The position numbers and the translations under genes are program-made. From positions 186,001-250,000 of the forward strand of contig JABCPU010000002.1 in assembly GCA_016800925.1 (NCBI GenBank): a DNA stretch of 64,000 nt. Reading direction: 5' to 3'. Origin of the DNA: Suillus spraguei (taxonomy: Eukaryota; Basidiomycota; Agaricomycetes; Boletales; Suillaceae). How positions within the stretch are numbered: position 1 is the first letter of the stretch; every line of letters starts with the position of its first letter. The notes beneath the pieces are model-generated. The model was not told where the DNA came from. It made no database searches and saw only the letters and a program-made list of their open reading frames with translations. Shown here piece after piece: positions 34,660 through 45,689 of this stretch.

Positions 34660-36159
34660 ATGGCTGCCACTCTTGCACCAGTTCGTGTGTCGTCCCCTGC
34701 TCCCACACCAAGCAAAAAAGTTTGTCTTTTTTTCAAGTCAACCATACTCCAGCTAACGCGTCTTGGATCATTAGGCTGCTGCAGCCTTGGCAAATATCTC
34801 ACTAGACTCGCCAACCAAGTCAACCAAGCCATCAGATGATGACGATACTCTTCCTATTTTGGTCGATGATCGCAAGCGTTCAGTCTCGCCGGACTCGGAG
34901 GATGCCGAAGATGAGCTTGAAGAGCTTCGCAAGAAGTTCGTTGGTGAAGTTGACCTACCTGAATGTCAGTACTTAGCTTCATTTGTGACTTAATCTTCAA
35001 CCTAGCTTGTTAATTTAGGCGAAGAACCATTGCTCAAAGAATCCAAGCGCCGTTTTGTTCTTTTCCCCATTCAGTACCACGAGGTTTGTTAATGTACACT
35101 GTCCTGTTAACTTTGTCTTAACAATTCATCAGATATGGCAAATGTACAAGAAAGCCGAGGCATCATTCTGGACTGCCGAGGAGATGGACCTCTCGAAAGA
35201 CGTCCACGACTGGACCAACCGTCTTAACGACAACGAACGCCACTTTGTTTCGCACGTTCTCGCCTTTTTCGCTGCGTCCGACGGCATTGTTAACGAAAAC
35301 CTCATCGAACGGTTCTCCAACGAGGTCCAGGCTGCCGAGGCCCGGTGCTTTTACGGCTTCCAAATTATGATGGAGAACATCCACTCCGAGACTTATTCCC
35401 TTCTAATCGACACTTATATCAAGGACTCTGCCCAGCGCGAATACCTCTTTGACGCTATGGACACTATTCCTTGCGTCAAGCGCAAGGCTGACTGGGCGCT
35501 CAAGTGGATATCTGATCAGCGTTCCACCTTCGGTGAGCGCTTAGTCGCGTTCGCTGCTGTCGAAGGCATCTTCTTCTCGGGTTCTTTTGCGTCCATCTTC
35601 TGGCTCAAGAAGCGCGGTCTCATGCCCGGTCTTACGTTCTCCAACGAGCTCATCAGCCGTGATGAGGGTATGCACACCGACTTTGCTTGCTTACTCTTTA
35701 GCCACCTTAAGCGTCGCCCGCACCCCGAGACTGTGAAGCATATCATTACCCAGGCTGTCGTCATCGAGCAGGAATTCTTGACTGGTTCGTCATTACGTTC
35801 CTTACGTTCATCTTACACTGACCGTGTCTCTAGATGCTCTCCCTGTCGGACTCATCGGCATGAATGCCAAGCTCATGTGCCAGTACATTGAGTTCGTCGC
35901 AGACCGTTTGTTGGTATCGCTAGGCAATGATAAGGTGTACAATGCCACAAACCCATTCGACTTCATGGACATGATCTCGCTACAGGGGAAGACTAATTTC
36001 TTCGAAAAGCGTGTGTCGGATTACTCGAAGGCGAACGTCAACCACACGAACGCTAAGACCGATCAGGTGGCAAGCAAGACTTTGTGAGTTTACTATGTTT
36101 ATGGTGCTATGACCTTGTCTGAGAATCTTTCATCCAGCTCGTTGGACGAGGACTTCTAG
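34660..36159 (+). CDS. RNR2: ribonucleotide reductase small subunit, copy B (long N-terminus)
   Basis: Class Ia RNR beta subunit. ATG 34660: [20 protein letters not shown], then an acidic Ser/Asp-rich N-terminal part ([20 protein letters not shown]) as in typical R2 proteins, then [16 protein letters not shown]. The core exon has [59 protein letters not shown] (Glu, His, radical Tyr), [20 protein letters not shown] and [15 protein letters not shown]. The intron before [20 protein letters not shown] matches copy A. The C-terminus, joined over an intron at ACTTT|gtgagt...cag|C, ends TFSLDEDF, TAG 36159. All ligands are present. Codon choice is richer in C-ending codons than in copy A, which suggests higher expression. 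This is probably the housekeeping R2. Confidence 0.95.
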
Positions 36160-36497
36160 ATGCGCCATTCCGTTGTTTGTTTGCATATATTACACTTCCT
36201 CCATGCATTATACCACACGTGACACCCATTATGCCCATTGCACTTACCTCCACAATGTCCACATCAATCCGTCCTAGATATGTTATCATTATTGAACCCT
36301 GTAATGTTTAGTGTTATCAGTAGCATCGCCCGAATATGAATGAATTATCGGTTCTAGCTTGAGCTCGAGGCATCTATGCATTTGATTTTGTAGTACTTAC
36401 CAGTGCGGCGCTATAGATATTGCAAATGACTAATAGAAGATGACATAATACGTTGCATCAAGCAACTTTCAAGTTGAGAGCTTAGTTGTACACTTCG
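36160..36497. other. intergenic
   Basis: 3' flank of RNR copy B and promoter of ALG8. No gene or clear motif seen. Confidence 0.4.
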
Positions 36498-38655
36498 ATG
36501 AGTGTGGTTAAACCGTCCCATAGTTCCCTTACTGATGAACACAATGACTCGCAGAAGTCGCATGCATTAAAATCTACCTCGGCCTGGAACTTTTTGAGTA
36601 ATATATCACAATCCGAAGTCGATATTTTACTTCTCTCTACTGCATTCAAGTTTCTCCTGTTCCCAGCATAGTAGGCCCTCTTTAAATGTGTATCCGCACG
36701 CTCACTGATTCGCGAAGTCGCTCTACGGATTTCGAGGTCCACCGAAACTGGCTGGCCATAACACATTCACTTCCTATTTCTCGATGGTATTACGACGTGC
36801 GTCCTGAAGCTCTCTAAATCCTATTAAATAGGCTTATTGAACACGACGTTGAAGACAACTTCTGAGTGGAGTGAGCCCTTTGAAAGTTTTTGTATTACAC
36901 CGTCTCATCTCATCGACCAGCATTGGATTACCCTCCATTCTTTGCATATTTTGAGAAGTTGTTGTCCATACCAGCTTCATTCATCGATCCCAAGATAGTC
37001 GACCTCCAGAATCTTCAATATGATGCATGGACGGTCATTGTATACCAACGTTTGACCGTCATTATTTCTGAGCTTGTCCTTGGTGTGGCACTTCTGAGGT
37101 GAATTTCTGTGTGTTCTTGTCTGTGAAGTGCTAATTCTTCGGCTGAGGTTTATCCGTGATTCTGTTGATCCCTCTCGTCAACGAATTCTTTCGGCGTCTT
37201 TGTTTCTTCACCCAGGCTTCCTTATAATTGACCATATACACTTCCAATACAATGGGTTCATGTTTGGAATATTGCTATGGTCGATCTTAATGGCTCGCGA
37301 CGTAAGAGAGTTATTCTTACCTGAGCAAAGTGTCTTATTACATTTACAGGGCAGAAAACCTTGCAAGCGGCATACTTTTTGCCGTTCTTTTGAACTTTAA
37401 ACACATCTACATGTATCTGGCGGTATGATTGCATCACTATTCGTGGTCCTCGACTTACTGGGTTACTTCTACAGCCTGCATACTTCATTTACCTTCTGCG
37501 GTCTTACTGCATGTCTCCCACAGGGGCGATCATCCCCACTCGCTTTATCTCATTAGCGAACTCTGTCCTACTCGTGTTCCTAGCCTCTCTAGGACCATTC
37601 GTGTTGATGGGCCAGCTCCCGCAACTTCTTTCTCGCTTGTTTCCTTTTACACGTGGGCTGAATCACGCTTACTGGGCACCAAACGCATGGGCTTTAGTCA
37701 CTGCCGCAGACCGTGTCCTTCTGCAGCGTTCGTGGTTCATTAACTACCCTTCCATTACCGAGCTTACGCTGACCTTCAGTGGTAAAACACCTCGATGTCG
37801 GGCTCGCAGTGAACGAATCTGGCGTTACTTCGACATCTCGCGGCCTTGTAGGCGACACGGTCTTCGCGGTAATCCCAAATATTAAGCCCATCCACACCTT
37901 CATCATTACAATAATCTTTCAGATGGTATGAAAAATTGCATGACTGGCGGATTGCTCTGATATTGCAGCTCAGGTTTATCTCATTAAACTATGGAGAGCG
38001 CCAACTTATAAGTCATTCGTGGCTGCGTTGACACTTTGTGGCTACGCTTCATATATGTTCGGGTGGCATGTGCACGAGAAGGCCGTTCTGCTCGTATTAG
38101 TGCCTCTTACGTGTGTGGTTTTCATTACTCTCTTTGTCAACCTAGTATTTAGTGTTGCAGTCTTCTGGCCTCAGAGAACTATGCGTATCACAAGACTTTC
38201 GTCATCGCAAGTGTTGCAGGTGTCTTCTCGCTCTTCCCCTTGATCTTTACGCCAGCAGGTGTGTTCCCGTAATGCCAGCTCGTCTTGGGTGTTATTAACG
38301 AAGCTAAAGAGACACTACTAAAAATTATCTATTCCCTCGTGTGGGGAGGAACGATATTATACCCCCTCCACAAGCAGCTTTACGAGTGAGCACTGACACC
38401 GAAATGTTTCTTACTGCTCAAACTTCCAACAGGTTTCCTTCATCACTGCCCTGGGTACTGGTGGAGAGCTTCGAGAATGCATACCTATATGGTTTTGCAC
38501 TTCTCCAGGTCTTCGTCACCCTATTCCCTCTCATGACTGGCAGGAACCCAGACACTGAATTTTTGCCTCTGATGGTGACAAGCATTTACTGTGCGGGCGG
38601 ACTGATATGGTCATTTATCCGGCTCAGTACTCTATACATTACACAGCAGTACTAG
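36498..38655 (+). CDS. ALG8: dolichyl-P-Glc:Glc1Man9GlcNAc2-PP-dolichol alpha-1,3-glucosyltransferase
   Basis: Adds the second glucose to the lipid-linked oligosaccharide in the ER lumen (GT57). Start ATG 36498 ([20 protein letters not shown]), first membrane helix [17 protein letters not shown], intron, then the luminal catalytic loop [60 protein letters not shown]. Three small introns split this part (one exon is only 16 nt, ACAACTTCTGAGTGGA). Further blocks are [80 protein letters not shown] and [20 protein letters not shown]. It ends LYITQQY, TAG 38653-38655. The Asp-rich EVHRNW and DYPPFF motifs are those of Alg6/Alg8; [12 protein letters not shown] fits Alg8. Confidence 0.93.
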
Positions 38656-38702
38656 TAGATACAATGGGTTGTGCGAGGCGAGTCGTACATCCATTATGTC
38701 AG

Positions 38703-40484
38703 TTACTTTTTTGCGATATGAACAACTGGGAGACCGCTTGAGAATGCATGCGTAGAAAAAAAAGATCTTACCGTCTTCGTCTTCTAAGATGTGGTCCAAC
38801 CCAACCTTTTGACCTCGAGAATGCTTGGCACTTGCACCCCACACAACGGCACTGACCATGCAATCAGCTTCGGGAATTAAAATTCTCAGCGTTGACACTC
38901 ACTACTTCATTTGCTTGGCAATTTCCTTATGGATAGCGTTACAAAAATCCTCCACACTACATCTTCCCCGACGAAGGACAACTGGAGCCGAGTAGTCAGG
39001 TGATTGTCCACGAGGTTTGGTATACACGCGGACAAGCTCAAGAGCGTCCCACATTTTCTCTAAGAGTTCGTCGATATTGAGCCACTCTCTCGATGAAATT
39101 GGAACGCTGTGAGGAATTTTATACCTGAACACCGGTAAGTAGTACTCTTCAAAGACAAAAAGCAACGGACAGAAGATCTAGTTCTTCTATCGAGATGGCA
39201 TCGATCTGCATATATGACTAACGTGAGTAGCACATAATCTCAACCAAGTGATAAACAACCTTATTCAAGACCTAAAATTTGAAACACATGGAATTAGCGC
39301 AGGGTGAAAAGTCATTCAACGCGTACATAAAGCGCAGGAATATAGACTCTGCGAAATATAAACATCCAGCAATGCAGACTTCTCATAAATTACACACCTG
39401 TTCCCTTCAATGACGTCCACCAGGTCGTCCGCCGTCATGTTAGGTTGCCGAATAGTAACGTCCACATTGCTGAGCTTGTACTCGCTGAGAACTGCCTTGA
39501 TCTCTTCTTGATCGATATTCGTCAGCGGAACGGTATTGGTGATCGCGATGCCCCCCTTGTCCTTCTTGCGAACCAAAATGGCTGGGGGCTTTTTATTCAA
39601 GCGAATACCAAAGCCCTCCAACTCGCTCTCGATAATCTTTTTGTCTCCCAACGGCTTGAGGACATCCAAAACAATGAAAATGAGGTTACATGTTCGAGCG
39701 ACTGGTGTATTTGCTCTCAACCTCGGCTTTCGCATGCGTTAAACTTGGAGGCCATACCGGCAATAACTGTATAGTGAAGTGAATGAGTTTGCCAACGGAC
39801 GCAGAAAAATTGTACTTACCTTGTCGACCTCTACCTCTACCATCATTTGCTCCCTCGATGATTCCAGCTGAAGCGGAATAAGAGTATGATCACCAAAGAC
39901 AACACACGTACGCACGCAAATCAAGGATTTGTATGGGGCACCGTGGACTTTCAGAGTACCAGGGACTGTCGTTAGTGTTGTGAAATCAATCTCCGAGACT
40001 TCGGAGTGTGTGCCCGTGAGCTTCGACATAAGAGTTGACTAGATTATCCTTGATTATAACTAGCGGGTGAGAATCGAACACAGAGAACTCGCCTTTCCCA
40101 CTGACGGGAATCCAACAAATCCGACAGACGCTACACCGGTCCTAGCGACATCGAAACCAATACCGGGCCCGCCTCCGCCTCCTCCAGAAGGTGATATAAG
40201 TTCGCGCCGCAGTTTTGCAAGCTTAGCCTTGAGTTGACCCAGATGGTAGCTCGTGGCCTTATTCTTTTGGGCTACGAGCACGAAATTTATCGGCTGATTA
40301 GCATACTTCACGAAGACAAGGATACACACTTTTGGCCTATTAAGAAAGTTAGTAGAGGTTCATAATATCTTAGAAAATAAGACTAACCATTTCATCTTCG
40401 ATTTCCTGAATAATAGACGCCCGTTAATCAGGAATAGCAAGGATAAATACTGATGCGTACTTTGATCTTTTGTACTGTAGTCAT
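38703..40484 (-). CDS. RBG1: developmentally regulated GTP-binding protein Drg1/Rbg1
   Basis: Obg/DRG-type GTPase that associates with translating ribosomes together with a Tma46/DFRP-type partner. Four 5' exons: MTTVQKIK (40484-40461), EIEDEM (40405-40388), a 7-nt exon GCCAAAA (40336-40330), then [20 protein letters not shown]... from 40271. The P-loop [10 protein letters not shown] is split by a GC-AG intron (40092-40039), followed by [20 protein letters not shown] (switch I) and [16 protein letters not shown]. Later exons contain [60 protein letters not shown] and [20 protein letters not shown]. The TGS domain continues [20 protein letters not shown]. The last exon, after a cag acceptor, ends VVHIAKK, TAA 38703, the expected C-terminus. 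It is convergent with ALG8 (47 bp between stops). Confidence 0.94.
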
Positions 40485-40908
40485 TGTTGTAAGTACTTCC
40501 TGATGGTTTGTGGTTAAATTGTGATGTTTACTGTAACTGTGCAACGAACAAAAAAAGATATGATCGAAATAGGACTAGTCACATAGCTTTTAGGCCTGGG
40601 CCTATTAGGCATAGCACAACAACCATTGTTTTCCAGTTTCACGCTTCGTTCTTTTTATCCCATCTATCATCCTCCATCCACAGTTTCTGCGCTGGTACTG
40701 TCCGTCCTTGCAGTCTAAGAACCAGCAGAGCACTCTTTGGTTTGATATTTGCTGGATCAGACCTTCTTTTAACGCCTCTCGTTGTCTCAGAACCTGGTCA
40801 GGTTCTACATGCGGCCGGCTCGCTCTACGTTCATTCACATATCCACCAACCCCCCTTGCCCTTCTCATCGTTTAACTTGCTCACTTACCCGCATTATCTC
40901 TCAACACA
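40485..40908. other. divergent promoter region
   Basis: Separates RBG1 (minus) from the Kch1-like gene (plus). Pyrimidine-rich plus-strand tract from about 40620 to 40905 looks like a fungal promoter/5' UTR. A plus frame 40508-40912 is not family-like and is not called. Confidence 0.4.
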
Positions 40909-42863
40909 ATGAGCGGTGGACCAGCATGGAAACGAGAAATTGTTCCAGATCACAAGGTGAGCCGCCCTTCTATCTTGGATTTTCTCGCATGCTAATAAGC
41001 TGTTCACCACCTTAGTTCGACTTCATCGACACCCGTGAGTTTACCGACAATGGGTTCCTTATGCGCCTAAAGTGAGTGACCCGTGTGAACATGTGGAACG
41101 CGCAGATGCTGTGGATGCTTGTGTGGTATAGTGTGATGGCGGCTGTTCATTCATGGGTTCCAATTATTTCAAGATCGGAGCGCTTATTGACGTTCCTTCA
41201 AAGATATCTTTGGCTTTATATCATCATCCTCAAATCATTTCTTGTCTACCTGTCCGATATTTTCACCGCTACGACCATGTTGACAACTTCAACATGGTCC
41301 AACCAAATCTTTGACGACTGTCAGCATCAAGATGGTTGCTTCTATATCCCCTTTAATGTTGGGAAATGGCTATTTGTAGGATGTATCATTTTTGGCTTCC
41401 TCCTGGTATGCTGCAGTCTTAGGCAAGAGAACGTGAGTCTGATCAGCTGTAGCTGGCGTACGAGGCCCGGAAATCGAAGAAAATCATTGCCAGCCGTGAT
41501 ATATCTTACGCTTTCACGAATGTGATGGCTAACAACTATTACTCCCTCCGTATGTGGTCCCTTCCATAATGGCATCATTTAGAGCTCATAAACTGCGCAA
41601 GGCTCGTATGATCACTTCTGTTTCTTCGATCATATCAGTAATTCAACGAAGAAGAAAGACGACTTTGCATTCTTTATCTTCTTTACGTTCAAGAGTGAGT
41701 CTCTGTTCCTTTCTTGAACTGATATATCTCAACCGATATCAGGTTGGAAGCGCCTGTTGCTGTCTGATGGGCCAAGACAGACGATCAACGCTTTGACACT
41801 CTATAGTATCTACCTGGCAAAGAACGATAAGGGTTCTTGGTACGACGTCAGCAAGTACTTCGCCGGAAACAGTTTATCAACGTCTGCTCTGACTGTCTCC
41901 ACGTTCTTCACCTTCGTCATCTTCGCTGGCTCGCTCTTGCTGTTAATTATGGCTGGCATATTTTACATTCCTTTGCTGTGCTACATTCAGGGAAACCTCA
42001 AGGTTAGATATATTTCCACCCATTTGCCTCTGCGAAGTGCATCTGCTCACGGGTTCTATAGGAGTATGTATGCCACAAGGTTGACAAGGTACAGATCTAT
42101 CACTTCGAGTTTTGGTCACCCATGGCTGATTTAATGATAGCGAATCGCAGAGGTCATCAAGCGTAGAAACAAGGAGCGGCTTGCAAAGGCTGCTGCGCTA
42201 GCGAAGAAGGAGGCTATGGGTGACTTCTCCCACTTGAAAAACAAGAAGGGTGAGATGGTCGGTAAACCTTTGCCACAACCGACTCTTCCAAACCTCTCGG
42301 TTGACGACGATGACGACGTTGGATCTATCTCCAAGCGCGGGCCAGGTGGCGCCTACAACCAGGATTACTACTTCGACCAGAAGAGCATAGCGCCAAGCTA
42401 TCACACAAATCCCGCCGGCGCCGATTACACCGACTATCCTCCAATGCCTACTTACAATGCTGGGTATGCACACCAGACTCCAGGCACATTCAACCAATAT
42501 ACTTCGCATACGGAAAGCTACGAGCCACAACACCAAGCCTACGAAGAAGAATACGGCAGCACAGCTCATCTTCAAGAAGGTGCTACTCTTGCTTATCGAA
42601 CTAATGATCAAGGGCCATATGATCCATATGGGAGCTCGGGGGTACCAGGGCAATATGTTGCAGACGCACATGATGTGTATCAAGGGAGGGCAAATCCAGG
42701 AGCACGTTATGGTGCGAGCGAGCAGGCTTACGATGTGCAGGACTATCCTAGCCAGCAGTATACGCACGCACATAGTTATGACTACGCAGCAGCGAATGGG
42801 GATGGTTACCACTATCAGGGGTATACTACACATAGCACGCATGAGTATGGACATGCTTTGTAG
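40909..42863 (+). CDS. Kch1-like low-affinity potassium transport protein
   Basis: Fungal plasma-membrane protein of the KCH family (yeast Kch1/Kch2). Start ATG 40909: MSGGPAWKREIVPDHK, intron, FDFIDTREFTDNGFLMRLK. Then membrane exons: LWLYIIILKSFLVYLSDIFT, TTSTWSNQIFDDCQHQDGCF, YIPFNVGKWLFVGCIIFGFL, KDDFAFFIFFTFK-type segment, WKRLLLSDGPRQTINALTLY, SALTVSTFFTFVIFAGSLLL, LIMAGIFYIPLLCYIQGNLK. The cytosolic tail from about 42150 is charged (RRNKERLAKAAALAKKEAMG) and then about 150 residues rich in Tyr, His, Gln and Gly, likely disordered, ending HSTHEYGHAL. Family assignment rests on the N-terminal WKREIVPDHKFDFID block and topology. An antisense open frame of similar length over the tail is a composition artefact. 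Confidence 0.78.
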
Positions 42864-43182
42864 TTAGCGAGTGCGACTTCGCCTTTTTTTTGTTTTGTCT
42901 TTACAATTCTTCACTTGTTTTATCTACAATTCTAGTTGAAGAGGGACTTGTACCGCCAGAAACCTTTTGGGCATTGGCCACTCCTAACTTGAGTTTCCAA
43001 ACTTGCCTTTGCGTTCGTTGTAGCATCTTGAGTAGTCTGTGTTGGTGGTGTCCAATTTATATAATAATTGCGAGTATATTCACCTGTAAGATAGTACTTA
43101 GCATACATAGATAAGTTTATGAATCCAACGAGAATCGCGTTGAAAATCCGTTCTCGCAGCTGCAGTGGGGCGCCAGCGATTT

Positions 43183-44035
43183 TCACAAATTTTGAATCGT
43201 CTCATAATTGCACGCAGAATCGCTCCATAATCGATCACTCTGACTACCACTATTGTTTGAGGGAACGGCCTTGTCCTTGCACGGCACGGTCTGCAGATAT
43301 TTCGGTAGAAGACCTTGGTCAACATGCTCCAACTCCGCAAAATCGTAAACTTGACCTTCCAACACTTCATCCAATCCGTCAATCAGTACTCATTCCGTCG
43401 CATCTTTTTCGTGTTCCAGCAGGGCAAATGCTATGTCAATCTCATCAAGTGATATCGATTCAGGACCTGCAAGATCATCATCGACATTCTGAGTCTGAGG
43501 TGCGAGTGGTGGTGCCCACGCAAAATTGGCTTCTAGATCAGCAGCTATATCAACATTAATGCCCGGCTGGGCACCAGTATGCATGTGCGCATGATGTCGA
43601 CGAGTTGGCTGTCCATTAGCCATGACCTTCTGCTGAGTATGGTAACGAAGATTCGCTTGAATCTTTGCCAGTCCTTCAAATGTGTCTACCGAGAAATTGC
43701 AACGCTTCGGAGACTGAGTGCTACCCATGTCCGAGAAGAGACGTTCGACATCAGCGGCGTGAGGAACAATGGATAGGAGGGTGATTGCAAGTGCCTTTAG
43801 AGGATGTCTGTTGGCGCTGACGGAGAGGCTTTCCCACCATGTTAATCCATCAGCGTGTCCTCCCCATCGCCACTGTTTAGCAACGGCGATTTGGGCAGTG
43901 TTTGCAAGACTAGTAGCGTCCAGATTTGTTATCGACCTTCTCAAATATAAAGGATGAGATAGGGCGTCCGGTAACTGCAGGCATTGTGTAATCGCATAAA
44001 CGATTGTCTGTGATGACGTAGTACAGGCTGTACAA
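43183..44035 (-). mobile_element. hAT-family transposase relic (C-terminal part)
   Basis: The minus-strand frame from about 44035 to 43390 encodes ITQCLQLPDALSHPLYLRRS and then the hAT C-terminal dimerisation region (LTWWESLSVSANRHPLKALA, ITLLSIVPHAADVERLFSDM, STQSPKRCNFSVDTFEGLAK, IQANLRYH). After a TGA at 43390-43392 the same frame reopens (LDEVLEGQVYDFAELEHVDQ) to about 43300, suggesting a premature stop in the acidic tail. The BED finger and catalytic core expected upstream are absent, so the copy is 5'-truncated and cannot be autonomous. The last part overlaps a 46-nt sequence repeated at the right edge of the window. Confidence 0.8.
43252..43297 (-). repeat. 46-nt dispersed repeat, copy 1
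   Basis: Matches 63947-63992 (plus strand) in reverse complement over 46 nt with a single mismatch (at 43280). In one frame it reads ISADRAVQGQGRSLKQ followed by stops; in the right-edge gene it reads SADRAVKGQGRSLKQSSE. It lies immediately after the hAT C-terminal region. Confidence 0.85.
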
Positions 44036-45689
44036 CTAATTTTTTTCTACTCTACAAGGATGGAGAAAGTTACTATGGCTATATAAGGTGAGGAAGTTAC
44101 GTTCGCAGTGATCACCTGACATTCTGATTCTGCCAGCGGACTTCTGGGCAGAATCGGTTCTGCCAAACCGGCTGGCAGAATGGCGGACTTCTGCCCACAA
44201 CACTATATACGGGCAATATGCATATGTCCCCCAAAGTTCGTATCATTGCATGGCTGCGCAAAAATTATTCTTTCGACACACGATGATCACGAGGACTTAC
44301 AGAAATCATGTTACTAAAGATCTCAGATACAATATTCCAGACACGACAGGTCGAGCAACGGAGACGATGGAAGCAGTTAGTATGTCACTTACCGTTAGCT
44401 CCTATTACTATGCTATGTAGCACATGGCCTCCGGGTCATCGCTTATGAGGGTTGGAAGCTGCGGGTACTTGAAACAGGACCGAGGGGAGCCCTAGTAGAC
44501 CCTATGGCACCTGAGACCTCCTCATCAATAATAATAGTGTCAGAACTGCGCTCGTGATTTCGGACCGCAACTAACTTCATCTCCGTTTTCCCCATTTATA
44601 TGTTGAATACGGAGGCCGAAGTTCCAGTTTGTCTAGATCGCTGACGGCAATTTCAGGAGCGGTTGGGAATGATGATCCCGATATATATTATTGCAGACCC
44701 TGCTTGCAGTGTTGAAACCTATGGGAGCTACGTGGAAGTCGAGGAAACAAGGAGGCGAGTAGTACGAGACTTCTAGTGAAGGTAAGTGAGCCTCATGCTC
44801 ATGGTGTTGATGGTAATAATATTCTACTAGCTGACGATTACAGTGGACTTATCCTTACGTCGTCAATGATAGGAAGTTAATCAAAGTAAGTACTTAGTGA
44901 GGCCCGGATCAGTAAACTGGTGAGACTCAGCTCCTTTCCTCGATATGACGTTATAAAACAATATAAAGTAATATCAAGGGATGATTACAATGCTTTATAT
45001 TCCTACATTAACATAGTATTAACGGATTTTTGCTACAAATATGTAATAACAACTTTTAGATCTCATTTAGTTACATGACAACTTGACTCACATCAATAAT
45101 ATCATCAGGCTCGTCTGACGCAAGTTGACGCGGTTATCCGGACTTCACGCATTCAAGTTGTCATTTTTACTGACAAAGACAGTCTTGAAGCAGCTGGGGC
45201 TGATGTGGTAAAGGAAGCAGGGTGAACAAAATAGGAGAAGAAGTCCGAGCTGCGGCGCATCAGCATCATGTTCATCGCGTTTGAAGCTTAAGAGTCCATG
45301 GGTGACTTTGAGAAGGATAGGCAAGCATTCTTTTTAGCAGTTCTGACAACCCCCAATTGACTCATCGGGTTTGTTTACAGGAAATCGGTAGCGGTAGAAT
45401 GGCAGCCGTGTACTCTCCATAGCTACCGATATGAGAAAGTTGTTCTTGGCTTCATTCACGTGTGAACATACACAAGTCTTTGTAAGTGAACATCCTCAGG
45501 TCCTCGGGTGAGATCTCACCTGTCAACGACGTAACTGTTCTGCGGCCTCCAGGAATAAAGTGTGATAGTAATATCTGCTCTGTCAGGTTTTCATCGAGTA
45601 TATATTTCAGAGTCTGTTCAGGACATGTGTTATCACCCTCTAGTACCGTTTCCGGTCGCCTTCCCTGCCTGCTGGTGCAACACAGGTCC
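44036..45689. other. repeat-rich spacer beside the hAT relic
   Basis: No gene is supported. Includes the TTCTGCC/GGCAGAA cluster at 44128-44195 and an AT-rich tract around 44940-45070. Plus frame 45486 onward is the 5' extension of the transporter gene, not a separate gene. Likely old transposon flank plus the promoter of the MFS gene. Confidence 0.4.
44128..44195. repeat. cluster of alternating TTCTGCC / GGCAGAA motifs
   Basis: TTCTGCC at 44128-44134, 44158-44164 and 44189-44195 alternates with its reverse complement GGCAGAA at 44147-44153 and 44174-44180. GCGGACTTCTG also occurs twice (44136 and 44183). This gives several nested hairpins in 68 bp and resembles a transposon subterminal region. 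Confidence 0.7.

Noticed and set aside
38632..38760. Longer RBG1 C-terminus overlapping the ALG8 stop ([16 protein letters not shown]...)
   Set aside because: An alternative acceptor gives EDEDVVHIAKK and a stop at 38703, matching the known Drg1 C-terminus.
42198..42854. 218-codon open frame on the minus strand opposite the Kch1-like tail
   Set aside because: It is the mirror of a Tyr/His/Gln-rich coding tail; composition (Ile/Val/Cys-rich) is an artefact and the plus strand has a consistent gene.
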